From Candidatus Obscuribacterales bacterium (GTDB lineage Bacteria; Cyanobacteriota; Vampirovibrionia; Obscuribacterales; Obscuribacteraceae): 63,190 nt of DNA. Shown here in pieces: positions 8,531 through 16,838 of the stretch. The DNA lies in assembly GCA_019752635.1 (NCBI GenBank), contig JAIELX010000059.1:1-63190 (forward strand), in the 5' to 3' direction. How positions within the stretch are numbered: the stretch's first letter is position 1; every line of letters begins with the position of its first letter. Under the pieces are notes generated by a model, which was not told where the DNA came from, did not search any database, and saw only the letters and a list, made by a program, of their open reading frames with translations. A program made the position numbers and the translations under genes.

Positions 8531-9646
8531 CTATTCCCTGTCGGTATTCATCAGCCCCTCCAGCATCGACAGGAGCGGCGTCCAGTCGATGCTGCTGAGC
8601 GACAGTTTGTACACGGGAACAGCCCGCGCGAGTTTTGCCAGGAAAGCAATACTTGATTCGGTGGCAAATGGAGGAAGAAGGTGGCTCTGTTCGATGAGCC
8701 CGACAAACGCGTCGCGATATGTGCCGGGGACCAATGTGTTTATGCCTTCTTTGGTTACTCTAGGCAGAACAATTGCTTTTAGCGGTACTGATCTGCAAAT
8801 GAGATTTGGCCAGTGCTCATTTAGATAAAAGACATGTTTGTCCACTGCTGGATCTTTTAGCTGACCGGTGCTTATACGTTGATCCAGGTTTAACGCGGGG
8901 AAGTGGACTACATCTTTTGACCATAGTTTTGCGCTCGAATAAATGCTGTGTATGCGATATCCATCGACGTTGGAAATGAGGCAGTGGTCGTCGGCCAGGT
9001 AAGACAGATTGTTGGACAAACATGCAAGTCCTGTATTTGACTTGCCGCTGCCATTCTTTCCTGTGAGGATAAGTCCTCCATTGGAGTTGCTCACTGCTGA
9101 TGCATGAATGATCTCCATTCCGCTGTTGTGGAAGTACCACGAAAAGATTGCCCGATAGGGGACGGCAACCGAGTAATTTGGAATGCGTGCCCAATCGGGA
9201 GCCCAATAGAAAGCTACATTAGAATTCAAATCGATCATGCTCAAAGCGCAGGCATCGGCCTCGAAGGCTGCACGGTATTGACCGCTAGAGCATGGATAGA
9301 TTTGTCCAAACGGACTGAAGTCATCGATGGTCCAGGGCGACTTCAGCGGCTTGCCGGCGGTTGATCTACTGTCCCAACAATAAATGTGCAAACCTGGAGT
9401 CAGACCTGCTTGGTCGCACTCATCCGGCGCTATTCGCAGATGCTCCAGAGCGCGAACGATGCCATATTCATAGGTGTGGCCGACAACGGTGATCTGAACC
9501 GTTTTGCCTGCGATTCTGTAAAACAGCTCATGGACGTCTTTTGTGTTCGCACGCGCGGCTGCAAAGTTCGTCAAGGCTTCGTTGTAAAATCGAGCTGCCG
9601 TCGCTTGGTTTGCAGGTGTATCGATTGTGCTATCGGGCATCTTCAT
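8531..9646 (-). CDS. HPr kinase/phosphorylase-like (HprK-related) protein
   Basis: The 371-residue protein has an N-terminal domain of about 175 residues without clear motifs, then an HprK-like P-loop domain: IHASAV at 180-185 (conserved His181), Walker A GKNGSGKS at 196-203 and LADDHCLI at 218-224 with the paired Asp of the HprK family. There is no PTS HPr gene nearby. HprK-like proteins of this kind occur beside PqqD-like and nucleotidyltransferase genes in lasso-peptide and related clusters, where some phosphorylate a peptide. It overlaps the PqqD-like gene by 4 bp (ATGA), so the two are translationally coupled and probably work together. Confidence 0.78.
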   Translation of the reverse strand: MKMPDSTIDTPANQATAARFYNEALTNFAAARANTKDVHELFYRIAGKTVQITVVGHTYEYGIVRALEHLRIAPDECDQAGLTPGLHIYCWDSRSTAGKPLKSPWTIDDFSPFGQIYPCSSGQYRAAFEADACALSMIDLNSNVAFYWAPDWARIPNYSVAVPYRAIFSWYFHNSGMEIIHASAVSNSNGGLILTGKNGSGKSNTGLACLSNNLSYLADDHCLISNVDGYRIHSIYSSAKLWSKDVVHFPALNLDQRISTGQLKDPAVDKHVFYLNEHWPNLICRSVPLKAIVLPRVTKEGINTLVPGTYRDAFVGLIEQSHLLPPFATESSIAFLAKLARAVPVYKLSLSSIDWTPLLSMLEGLMNTDRE

Positions 9647-10095
9647 GGACGCCCGCGCTCTCTATTGGGCTGCGGCCAACCCGCACTATCCACATCGTGT
9701 ATTGGATCCAGCAATAGGAGATCTTGCATATCGGAACAAACACGAACCTCTGGCGGATCAAACGAAGTGTTCTTTAGCGCCGGTGCTGCGGCGTCCAAAT
9801 TCTCCTGATCCGTCTGACCAGGCGGAGAATCCTGCTCAATCAATAGATTATTTGCGATGAGCTTTTCTAGAAACCGGGAGACTCTCTCCTCGCATTCCTG
9901 TGCGGATCGTTTGTGTCTTTCACAAAGAGTAGTGACTACCGCAGCCGAGGAGTTCCCCATTTCCAGCAATCGCCAGATTTCCGCTCCGAGCTTTTCGATC
10001 GAATAGTATGTTCCTGTCTCCAAATTTACGACTACGAGTTCGCCGTCGAAGTATTCCCTCAAGACGTTCGGGGAATTGAGCCGATAAAACTTCAT
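9643..10095 (-). CDS. PqqD-like (RRE) protein with conserved-looking C-terminal tail
   Basis: The ATG at 10095 follows GGGAGAAG; an ATG at 10110 is also possible. The product is 150 residues. Residues 1-85 match the PqqD/RRE winged-helix fold: a short beta start, VVVNLETGTYYSIEKLGAEIWRLL, then a helical CEERVSRFLEKLIANNLL. RRE domains bind RiPP leader peptides and present them to enzymes. After a low-complexity linker a tail reads VRVCSDMQDLLLLDPIHDVD...GWP. I recall similar tails on PqqD-family proteins next to HprK-like genes, but cannot verify it. It is the first gene of the nine-gene unit. No separate precursor peptide gene is evident beside it. Confidence 0.78.
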   Translation of the reverse strand: MKFYRLNSPNVLREYFDGELVVVNLETGTYYSIEKLGAEIWRLLEMGNSSAAVVTTLCERHKRSAQECEERVSRFLEKLIANNLLIEQDSPPGQTDQENLDAAAPALKNTSFDPPEVRVCSDMQDLLLLDPIHDVDSAGWPQPNRERGRP

Positions 10096-10195
10096 TCGTT
10101 CTTCTCCCATGGGCAAACTCGATCTCCGTCCTTTATTCTAGCTAAGGCGAGACGGACACGACGGGTAGGGGGCCGCTAGTCCAGGGAGCTTTTGG

Positions 10196-10201
10196 ATTAT
10201 A
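10196..10201 (-). promoter_or_regulatory. Candidate -10 box of the PqqD-led operon
   Basis: The minus strand reads TATAAT about 100 bp before the PqqD-like start, between it and the upstream metalloprotease gene. No good -35 lies 16-18 bp upstream, so this is a single-box prediction. Confidence 0.4.
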
Positions 10202-10247
10202 GTTCTCTAATGCTGTGGGCGGGGGCGAGTTTCGCTGCGACTTAGTT

Positions 10248-11234
10248 TTACGGATAGTGCTTGGTATAGCCATTGTAGAGATGGTTGATTGTGTTGATAT
10301 CTCGCGAGGTCAACTGCGCGGGGGCAAACTTGCTTACGGCGTAATACATGGTGTCGTTTTTGTTCGTTGAGTGTCCATGCAGTCCTAGCGCGTGACCAAT
10401 CTCGTGTAGACAGGTGGACTTCAGAACTTTTGCACTGACGGGACCGTTGGGTGTATTGACAGCGATTGTGATCCTTGCCACTTCTAGTGGTGCGGTTCCG
10501 TCGTGATTATCTTTGTACAATAGGTTCGTCTCACCCTGGTGATTAGGATCGCGGCATTGCTGCGTCCACTGGCAAGTGATGTTCGCTTCGCCGGGAGTCT
10601 GGACCATTCTATAGGTCAGGCGGTGATCCAATACCCCTACCCACTGGTCCAACGCTTGTTGAAAGACTGTGCCGTAGTGGAATCCTGCGGAGCCATTTGT
10701 CGGGTATATATAAACTTTCAAAGGCATCTTGCCTTCCGGCCAAGTGCACTTCGCCCAATCCGATTGCACTTCGTTCAGATAGTTCGAAGAATTTGCATAC
10801 GATAAGGTTGCCTTTCGTTGCTCCTGGTCGCACATTAGGATTCGTTCTCGACAGTGTTGCGCTGAGCGTGACAAGGGGGATCTCTTTAAGAAATCGGTAT
10901 AACATTGCTTCGCGAAAGCATATTGCCCGCGAACGTAGTAACAATCTGCCAGTCTGGCGATACAGGGAGAGAATGATGGATCAATTTTGAGAGCTGCTAC
11001 GCATTGTGCCGCTGCTGCATCGACTTTTCCATCGTTAAAGAGTTTGTTTGCGTTTTGGTAGGCGGCTAGTGCTTCTTTTGACGTGACAAAAGTTGGCGTT
11101 GGATCTGTGTTCGCAGTCGTCGAGCCTTGGTTCTCTAAAGCATTTGAACGCGACGGATGGTCTTGTGAGAAGCTTGCCGTAATCGAGAAGGCAAGTGTTG
11201 CAATAACGAAAGCCGCGGCTGTTACTCTGGTCAT
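10248..11234 (-). CDS. Secreted TPR and matrixin-like zinc metalloprotease
   Basis: Residues 1-23 form a signal peptide ending near SFSQ. Residues 55-125 hold about two TPR units (KEALAAYQNANKLFNDGKVD onward). The C-terminal half is a metallopeptidase of the matrixin/M10 type: LHEIGHALGLHGHS around 276-289 gives zinc ligands His277, His281 and His288, catalytic Glu278, and NDTMYYA looks like the Met-turn. Compared with classic matrixins there is one extra residue before the third His. It is exported and probably cuts extracytoplasmic proteins. It lies 150 bp upstream of the PqqD-led operon on the same strand, so a role in trimming that system's product is possible but unproven. Confidence 0.78.
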   Translation of the reverse strand: MTRVTAAAFVIATLAFSITASFSQDHPSRSNALENQGSTTANTDPTPTFVTSKEALAAYQNANKLFNDGKVDAAAAQCVAALKIDPSFSPCIARLADCYYVRGQYAFAKQCYTDFLKRSPLSRSAQHCRERILMCDQEQRKATLSYANSSNYLNEVQSDWAKCTWPEGKMPLKVYIYPTNGSAGFHYGTVFQQALDQWVGVLDHRLTYRMVQTPGEANITCQWTQQCRDPNHQGETNLLYKDNHDGTAPLEVARITIAVNTPNGPVSAKVLKSTCLHEIGHALGLHGHSTNKNDTMYYAVSKFAPAQLTSRDINTINHLYNGYTKHYP

Positions 11235-11517
11235 CTATTCTGCTAGCTCGACGGATGCCTAACATTCAGACTTTCCCTTAAATGAGTCTACCTAATCCTG
11301 CTCATTGGTAATGCACGTCGAACTCACAATTTCCGGTTCACCGGTGAGACGACCATGATGCGGCTATTGCGGAAGATGGAGCCTTTAGGTTGTAACCTTT
11401 GAGTAACTTTGGATTGTTACTCTCAAACTGCGAAGGGTGAGCTATTGGCTGGTAACCGACTCCTCTGGATCGTTTTACTAGTAGCTGACCTTTTTTGAAG
11501 CTAATCAGGAGGGGGCT

Positions 11518-13707
11518 ATGTCTAATACTGCAGGTGCTGCTGCAAGGCAAGAATTTGGTACGACAAAGAGTTTGCGAGTTTCCTTCAATGCCGCTTCCGG
11601 TACTGAAACTGCTGGCAATCCCGTGTCCAATGGTCCCGGTGTTGTGCGCAACTTGCTAAAGGAAGTCGAGAAACTCTCGCCCGAGCAGTTTTCACCGGGG
11701 ACGAAGGCAAAGGCGTTGGGTAGTCTCTGGTTGGTCTATGCTGCTGCATTCCTGATTGTCGCGACGGTTGTTGCGCATGTGACCGCGGTGCCTGCTGATG
11801 TGAGCCGTTGGTTGACCAGGGCCTGCTTCGTTGCTGTTCCGTTTTGCATTTGGTCGCTAGCAAAGGTCCACATTAATGCGTTCATCCGCAAAGTTGCCCC
11901 CGGAATCATGTTTCTCACACCGGCGCAAGAATGCGTAACACGGGCTGAGCAATGCGAGAATGCCGGCGCCATGCTCGCTGCTGAGAGTCTGTTGGAAGAG
12001 TCTTGCAAGAAGTCGAAAGCCAAAGATGCTCAGCTGTACATTTTGTCGTGCGCCAAGCTCGCTGTAGTAAAAGCGCACATGGGAAAGAGTGGTTCCGCCG
12101 AGGATTTGGCGAAAGTGTCCATGAGCTTAGCGGCGCACAACTACGAAACTCGCCCCGCGGACTCAAATGCCCTTTGTTTCGCTCAAGCGTTGAGCGCTGC
12201 TGCAGAAGTGAACGAGTTGTGCAGCGAGCATCGAGAAGCCCGAGATTTGCACAGGCGAGCTCTTGAAACCCTTGTCTCGATGAAGAAGCCTCTGCTTTTG
12301 CAGCTCGTTCCTGCTCTTGTGGCATATGGTAAAGCTTGCACTGCCGTTGGTAAGAGTAGTGAAGGTCTTGCCTATTTGGAAAAGGCCGTGAAGCTTGCTA
12401 GTGGCATGACTAATTTGAACAGGTTCTATGTTCTGACGGTGCTTTCGAATGCGTTGCAGCAAGCTGAGCAGCGTGCACAAGCTGATACTATTTTGGCCGA
12501 TGCGTTGGCAATTGAGCGTACTCTCGATTCCGACGATCACAAGACACTCGCTCGCGCTTATACACTTCTTGCTAGAGCGCTCTCCGTCAGTGGGGATAGA
12601 GTTACTCCTTCGCGATTCTATGATCGAGCCATTAGCGAATTCGATCTATGGTCCCCGCCCAATAATCCGGAACACGCCTTTGCGCTGCAGGAGTACGCCT
12701 ACTACTTGCGCACCATTTGTGACGATCAGAAAGCGGTCGAATTAAAAAATACTGCTAAGAAGATGCTCGGTAATCTGCACGAGATAGATCTGGTTCATCG
12801 CAATCAGGAAGTAAAAGTTGAGCAGAGAGTCAAAGGAACGGTAGCTATAAAACCAACTCGATTTCCGAGTTTTTGGTTACTGCTTGTGTTGTGGCAGTCC
12901 GTCAACCTGTGGTCGGAAGGGCTGCGCGCTGCTCCAGCGCACCGCTGGTCTTTGCTCGTGGTAGCGCTTTTGGTGCTTGGTATAAAACTTAGACACAAGT
13001 ATGCACCGCCGTCTAGTGAGGACCTTAACGAAGGTACTCGATTGGCGATGGTTGCAGTGATTCCCTTCGCTCGTTCCGTCCTCCCTGAGATCTGCGCCAT
13101 GTCGAAAAAGCAAATGGTGGTTGCTGGACTCTGCGCCGCTGCTCTCTTTGGTGCTGCAAACTTCGTGCAGGTGAAACAGGGTGAAGTGCCGGAAGGCTTG
13201 CTTCAAAAAGAATATCTTATGCTGGGCGTACAGCTATCTGATACCGAGAATTTCGAAAAGTCCAGGATGGCGCTCGACAAGGCGATAGCAGCCTCCCCTG
13301 CAAGCGAAGATGGAAAACTCGCGGCAGTGTTCGAAGCGGTGCTTCTGCCGACGAAAGTCGTGCCTGCCGCTGTGAAATTGAATCAACAGGCCTTGGTCCT
13401 TTCAGAGGACGGAAAGATTGAGGATGCTGGACGTGAATGGCGCAAATGCGTAGCGTTGTATCCTGAGTTTGAGGCCCCACAGGTGCACCTTGCAACGCTT
13501 GCGATTCAGCAGAAAGGGTACGGACAGGCAGATGCGATTCTGAAAAATGTTCTGAAGAAGAATCCGAATTACGTTAAGGCTTGGCTTGTATTGACTCAAG
13601 TGCAGTCCGCACAGAAAGATTACGCTGGTAGCAAGAAGAGCTTAGAGCGGGTGCTCGCTCTGATGGGTGGAAAAGCGAATAGTGCAGGTGCCAAGCTTCT
13701 GTATTAA
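11518..13707 (+). CDS. Large TPR membrane protein
   Basis: This 729-residue protein starts at an ATG with AGGAGG upstream. After about 70 residues come two membrane segments (LWLVYAAAFLIVATVVAHV and an adjacent one near 95-115), then about 300 residues of TPR-like helical repeats (EDLAKVSMSLAAHNYE, ALETLVSMKKPLLLQLVPAL, DTILADALAIERTL). A second membrane region near 445-485 and a third near 535 follow, and the protein ends in more TPRs (AGREWRKCVALYPEFEAPQVHLATLA; split here only for description). It has no catalytic motif and is probably a scaffold anchored in the inner membrane. It is divergent from the metalloprotease gene with a 283-bp shared upstream region. Confidence 0.8.
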   Translation: MSNTAGAAARQEFGTTKSLRVSFNAASGTETAGNPVSNGPGVVRNLLKEVEKLSPEQFSPGTKAKALGSLWLVYAAAFLIVATVVAHVTAVPADVSRWLTRACFVAVPFCIWSLAKVHINAFIRKVAPGIMFLTPAQECVTRAEQCENAGAMLAAESLLEESCKKSKAKDAQLYILSCAKLAVVKAHMGKSGSAEDLAKVSMSLAAHNYETRPADSNALCFAQALSAAAEVNELCSEHREARDLHRRALETLVSMKKPLLLQLVPALVAYGKACTAVGKSSEGLAYLEKAVKLASGMTNLNRFYVLTVLSNALQQAEQRAQADTILADALAIERTLDSDDHKTLARAYTLLARALSVSGDRVTPSRFYDRAISEFDLWSPPNNPEHAFALQEYAYYLRTICDDQKAVELKNTAKKMLGNLHEIDLVHRNQEVKVEQRVKGTVAIKPTRFPSFWLLLVLWQSVNLWSEGLRAAPAHRWSLLVVALLVLGIKLRHKYAPPSSEDLNEGTRLAMVAVIPFARSVLPEICAMSKKQMVVAGLCAAALFGAANFVQVKQGEVPEGLLQKEYLMLGVQLSDTENFEKSRMALDKAIAASPASEDGKLAAVFEAVLLPTKVVPAAVKLNQQALVLSEDGKIEDAGREWRKCVALYPEFEAPQVHLATLAIQQKGYGQADAILKNVLKKNPNYVKAWLVLTQVQSAQKDYAGSKKSLERVLALMGGKANSAGAKLLY

Positions 13708-13729
13708 GGTTGTCGCTCTCTGGTGATAA

Positions 13730-13802
13730 TCGGGGCTGTAGGAGTCGAACCTACTTAGGACTGCTTAAGAGGCAGTTGCTTAAACCGGTCAGCCAAACCC
13801 CG
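13730..13802 (-). tRNA. tRNA-Lys(CTT)
   Basis: The minus strand folds as a cloverleaf: acceptor CGGGGTT with AGCCCCG (one G-T), anticodon stem ACTGC/GCAGT around loop CTCTTAA, T arm GTAGG-TTCGACT-CCTAC. Anticodon CTT reads AAG (Lys). CCA is not encoded. Confidence 0.88.
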
Positions 13803-13803
13803 T

Positions 13804-13877
13804 TGGTACCGGTTGAGAGATTCGAACTCTCATACGTTCGCTTAAAAGGCGCTTGCTATCCCGTCAGCTAAACCGGC
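13804..13877 (-). tRNA. tRNA-Lys(TTT) with weakened anticodon stem
   Basis: Acceptor GCCGGTT pairs with AACCGGT; the T arm GAGAG-TTCGAAT-CTCTC is perfect; loop CTTTTAA gives anticodon TTT (Lys); CCA is encoded at 13804-13806. The anticodon stem AGCGC/GCGAA pairs only in its upper three positions. It lies 1 nt from the neighbouring tRNA-Lys(CTT). Confidence 0.78.
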
Positions 13878-14292
13878 ATGATATCCGGCGCTCGTGCCGA
13901 ATATGTTTGTGTTTGACGTTGCGTTTTATACACTGTAAATGGGACAACATTGCTTTAGCCTCGTTTGCTTCTATTGATCAATCCGTGTGTGTCAGTCAAT
14001 TGTTCGTCAGGTCTGTTGCTTGTTTGTATTCTGTCTGTTGCTTGTGGTGGGGAAGTTTTGTGCCAACTATTGGTTCCGACCCAATTTCTCTTCCTCTTCA
14101 GGGAAGCGTAATGACCACACCTACTCAGTTGGCAGTTTCGCATACTGGTGACTAATGATAGTTTTCTCGGGTTCACTCGGGGACTTTTAATTCTCTCCGG
14201 GGCGGAACGTCGCGTTTGCAGCGGTGTTACACGGTGAAAAGTTGCCTTCGTGCTGCCGACGTTTGCTCCTTATGAACGGTGTGCGAAAAAAA
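13878..14292. other. Spacer between tRNA groups, no gene seen
   Basis: This 415-bp T-rich stretch lies between the two tRNA groups. Short open frames exist but none has a convincing start or composition. It should contain the promoter for the two tRNA-Lys genes on the minus strand; no clear -35/-10 pair was found. Confidence 0.4.
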
Positions 14293-14379
14293 TGGCGGAC
14301 ATGGCATGGACTCGAACCCGCAACCCCTTTCAGGGCACCTGTTTTCAAAACAAGCTGCTTTCCCGTTCGCTTCATGTCC
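14293..14379 (-). tRNA. tRNA-Ser(TGA) with bulged T stem
   Basis: Acceptor GGACATG pairs with CATGTCC, the discriminator is G and CCA is encoded. The anticodon stem CTTGT/ACAGG encloses TTTGAAA, giving TGA (Ser). The long variable arm TGCCCTGAAAGGGG is typical of tRNA-Ser. The T stem GCGGG/CCATGC pairs only if an A is bulged, and the D arm is weak. It is 4 nt downstream of tRNA-Asn. Confidence 0.7.
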
Positions 14380-14383
14380 GCAC

Positions 14384-14459
14384 TGGCTGTGGCGACTGGC
14401 TTCGAACCAGTGATCTTCCCGTTAACAGCGGGGCGCTGTACCAACTCAGCTACGCCACA
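14384..14459 (-). tRNA. tRNA-Asn(GTT)
   Basis: Acceptor TGTGGCG pairs perfectly with CGCCACA, D arm GCTG...CAGC, anticodon loop CTGTTAA (GTT, Asn) on stem CCCCG/CGGGA with one mismatch, T arm ACTGG-TTCGAAG-CCAGT. The discriminator is G and CCA is encoded. Confidence 0.9.
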
Positions 14460-14512
14460 ATATGATCGCGATTGCCGGGACGCCGTATTTGCGCGCCGGC
14501 AGCAGAACCAAA

Positions 14513-14586
14513 TGGAAACGGTCGGAATCGAACCCACCTCACGAAGTTTGCAAAACTTCGTCGCCAACCATGGTACATGCGTCCCC
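14513..14586 (-). tRNA. tRNA-Ala(TGC)
   Basis: Acceptor GGGGACG pairs with CGTTTCC and includes a G3-U70 wobble, the alanine identity element. Anticodon stem GAAGT/ACTTC encloses TTTGCAA, so the anticodon is TGC (Ala). The T stem has one mismatch and the D arm is poorly formed. Cys(GCA) would need a 9-nt loop and is less likely. CCA is not encoded. Confidence 0.7.
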
Positions 14587-14996
14587 GTGGTGTTACGCGA
14601 TGCGAGCTGATTGTTAGCTGTGTTTGGTGCTAGATGTGCTTGCTGATACATTGGGATGCTGCTCCAGATTGCTCGACGTAAAGACAACAGAACGGGACGA
14701 CTTATTGCCGCCTGTAAAATTCTGTTTCTTTGCTGAGCGAAACATTGGAACACATCTCCAAACAAAAACTATTTTTCTAGTGTAGCAGACGTCGCCGAAA
14801 AAGCAAATCGAATTTTACGAGAATGCCCATCCCGTGCGGTAGCCCGCGCGTCTGTCGTTGCTGTCCCGTCGTCCTCGTGGTTTGCCTCCTGCGCCAGTAC
14901 GGCACACCCACAGCCACGGCACGCTCGATACCGGCAATCTTTCGAAGCTTTGGATTATTGGTTCTGTCCGCGCGTAAGCTGTGCCCGGGAATCGTC
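14587..14996. other. Intergenic stretch upstream of the tRNA array
   Basis: No convincing gene is seen in these 410 bp. The minus-strand promoter of the Ala-Asn-Ser tRNA group should lie just above 14586, but no clear boxes were recognised. Confidence 0.35.
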
Positions 14997-15173
14997 CTAA
15001 CGCGACACTTCGTCCGAATTCCGCCGCGTTCTGAAACTCGCTGACTCACTAGAGTGACCACTAAAAATGAACGCTGTAAGCAAATTCGCAACTATGAGAA
15101 GAAAGATAATGACTGCCGTCGCTGCTCCCCACTGAGAGCGGACAAACCTCGCGAACGTTGTGTCTGGTTCCAT
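14997..15173 (-). CDS. Possible small single-pass membrane protein
   Basis: From the ATG at 15173 (MEPDTTFARF) this reads 58 residues with one strong membrane helix (TAVIIFLLIVANLLTAFIF) and a short, charged, Ser/Arg-rich tail. A GAGG lies about 11 nt before the start, which is long. No family is recognised. The helix argues for a real gene, but the size and weak start leave it uncertain. Confidence 0.4.
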   Translation of the reverse strand: MEPDTTFARFVRSQWGAATAVIIFLLIVANLLTAFIFSGHSSESASFRTRRNSDEVSR

Positions 15174-15508
15174 TCGGGGACAACCTCGAAGATAACTACC
15201 ACAAATACTAGCGTGTTGGTGTTGCTGTTTCGTACCCATCGCTGGCGATCGCTAATAGCCTGAGCTGGACGCGCCGCCCATTCCGCGACGAAAAACATAA
15301 GCGTAAGACCGTGAAGTATCAAACTTGTGACTAGCGCAAAAAAACGCGACCGACATCTTGTTCGTCGGTCGCGCTTCTTTTGCGTGGGAGCTGCAGCTCG
15401 AGTAGAGAGCAGATCAGCGGCTTGCCATACTTGGCTGTTTGAAGATTTTGCCAATGCGATTGATTCAGAGGCGCATGATACAAACACTTTCGTCGGATTG
15501 CTCGATTA
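15174..15508. other. Intergenic stretch holding the desaturase terminator
   Basis: No convincing gene is seen. The region holds the strong hairpin at 15345-15373 listed separately. Confidence 0.4.
15338..15373 (-). terminator. Rho-independent terminator after the desaturase gene
   Basis: CGCGACCGAC (15345-15354) and GTCGGTCGCG (15364-15373) form a perfect 10-bp stem with a 9-nt loop. On the minus strand it is followed by seven T (15338-15344). It lies about 140 bp after the desaturase stop. Confidence 0.8.
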
Positions 15509-16297
15509 TTAGATCGACGGCGGTGTTTCTTTCCCTTTTTCGATCAATGCAACGTGTTTTTCCCGGGTGGCTTCATTCATCGAACTGACCAAACCAACTC
15601 CCTGTAGCATGCGGAGTGTAAGCCAGGATAGGTCAAGCTCATGTGGTTTCAGTCCGGAGCGTGCCGAGCCGGGAAAAGCGTGGTGATTATTGTGCCAGCC
15701 TTCGCCGTGCGCAAGGAGTGCCACCCACCAGACATTCACGCTGTCGTCTTCTCTGGCGTAGGTTTTGTAACCCAGTGCCGGCGTGTGACATACCACGTTG
15801 AGCAAGAGAGGTATCTGCAACATCGCGACACCTGCAAGTGTGCTGGCTAAAGCGACTCGCCAGCCAAACAATCCCCATAGTCCGGCGCGAAAGAGCAAGC
15901 CGGTTGAGGCGGCAAGCATATGCGAGCGCTGCCAATTGCCGCCTTGATCAAGGAAGCGATAAAGAGGATCTTTTGCCACGTCTGGACATAGCTTCCGTGG
16001 ATTTATGTGGGGGGGATAGGTGGATTTGGTCATCCATCCGTAATAGGCGTTCTTGAGCCCATAACGTGGAGAATGTGGATCGAGAGGCGTGTCCGTATGC
16101 TTGTGGTGCGCGCGGTGAATCGCCGCCCACCACAGCGGAGAACCTTCGAATGCCAGATAACCACCAAGCACCCAGAAGTATTCGACAGGCTTTGAGCAGT
16201 TAAAGGCGCGATGCGAAAGTAAGCGATGATAGCCTATGGTGGTGCCCATGCCGTGCCACAGGTAGGATAGCGCGAAGGTTGCGAGAAACTTGAACAT
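15509..16297 (-). CDS. Acyl-CoA/fatty acid desaturase
   Basis: Membrane-bound di-iron desaturase of the delta-9 type, inserting a cis double bond into acyl-CoA or acyl lipid chains. All three histidine boxes are present: HRLLSH near residue 24, HRAHHKHTD near 61, and EGWHNNHHAFP near 205, with membrane segments before the first and between the second and third. The start at 16297 is favoured because AGGTGA is well spaced; 16300 and a GTG at 16306 are alternatives. The N-terminus is short: only about half of the first hydrophobic hairpin precedes box I, where relatives usually have some 40 more residues. A terminator follows the gene. Confidence 0.88.
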   Translation of the reverse strand: MFKFLATFALSYLWHGMGTTIGYHRLLSHRAFNCSKPVEYFWVLGGYLAFEGSPLWWAAIHRAHHKHTDTPLDPHSPRYGLKNAYYGWMTKSTYPPHINPRKLCPDVAKDPLYRFLDQGGNWQRSHMLAASTGLLFRAGLWGLFGWRVALASTLAGVAMLQIPLLLNVVCHTPALGYKTYAREDDSVNVWWVALLAHGEGWHNNHHAFPGSARSGLKPHELDLSWLTLRMLQGVGLVSSMNEATREKHVALIEKGKETPPSI

Positions 16298-16469
16298 CAT
16301 TCTCACCTGTGCAGGAATCGACGACTACCGTACACTGCTCATCTCTGTCACTGACTTAGGAGATGGTTTTGACTAGCCTTAGGTTGCAGCATCCACTACT
16401 ATTGAATTGATTCGGTAACCGGTCAAAATAGAGAATCGGTGCATACACGAATTCTCTGACATTGCAGAG

Positions 16470-16691
16470 TTAAGCCGGTCGCGAGTACAGTCTGTCCAAC
16501 ATTGCCACAACCCTTGCCCTTTGGCTGCTTTGCGGTCCGATCGTATTGATGCTCGCCGACTCTGAAACGTCTCCCAGCAGATCGATGAGCGTTTTGATCT
16601 GAATCCGAAGCACGCGCTTCATGTCCATGGAGAGTTCATCCAGTGGAACGGTCCATTCTGGAATCCCTTGATTGAATCTCAGCACTTTCAT
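16470..16691 (-). CDS. Small protein of unknown function
   Basis: From the ATG at 16691, with AAAGGAAC seven bases upstream, this encodes 73 residues (MKVLRFNQGIPEW...). It is largely helical, with a segment MKRVLRIQIKTLIDLLGDV and a polar C-terminus. No domain is recognised. The good ribosome binding site is the main reason to call it. It follows a small membrane protein gene on the same strand. Confidence 0.55.
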   Translation of the reverse strand: MKVLRFNQGIPEWTVPLDELSMDMKRVLRIQIKTLIDLLGDVSESASINTIGPQSSQRARVVAMLDRLYSRPA

Positions 16692-16838
16692 AATTGTTCC
16701 TTTGAAGAATTCCTGATTAGTTCTTTGTCGATGTAGTATTACTATCAGTACCATGGGCTGCAGGAAAACTGCGTGAACATTGCTTCCCCCGTAAGGTGAG
16801 AATGCCGGCCGTACAAAGCGCATCAAGTGAAGGTGATT

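Noticed and set aside
1223..10095. Lasso-peptide cluster
   Set aside because: No asparagine-synthetase-like cyclase, transglutaminase-like protease or precursor was found, so only the shared PqqD/HprK/nucleotidyltransferase parts are claimed.
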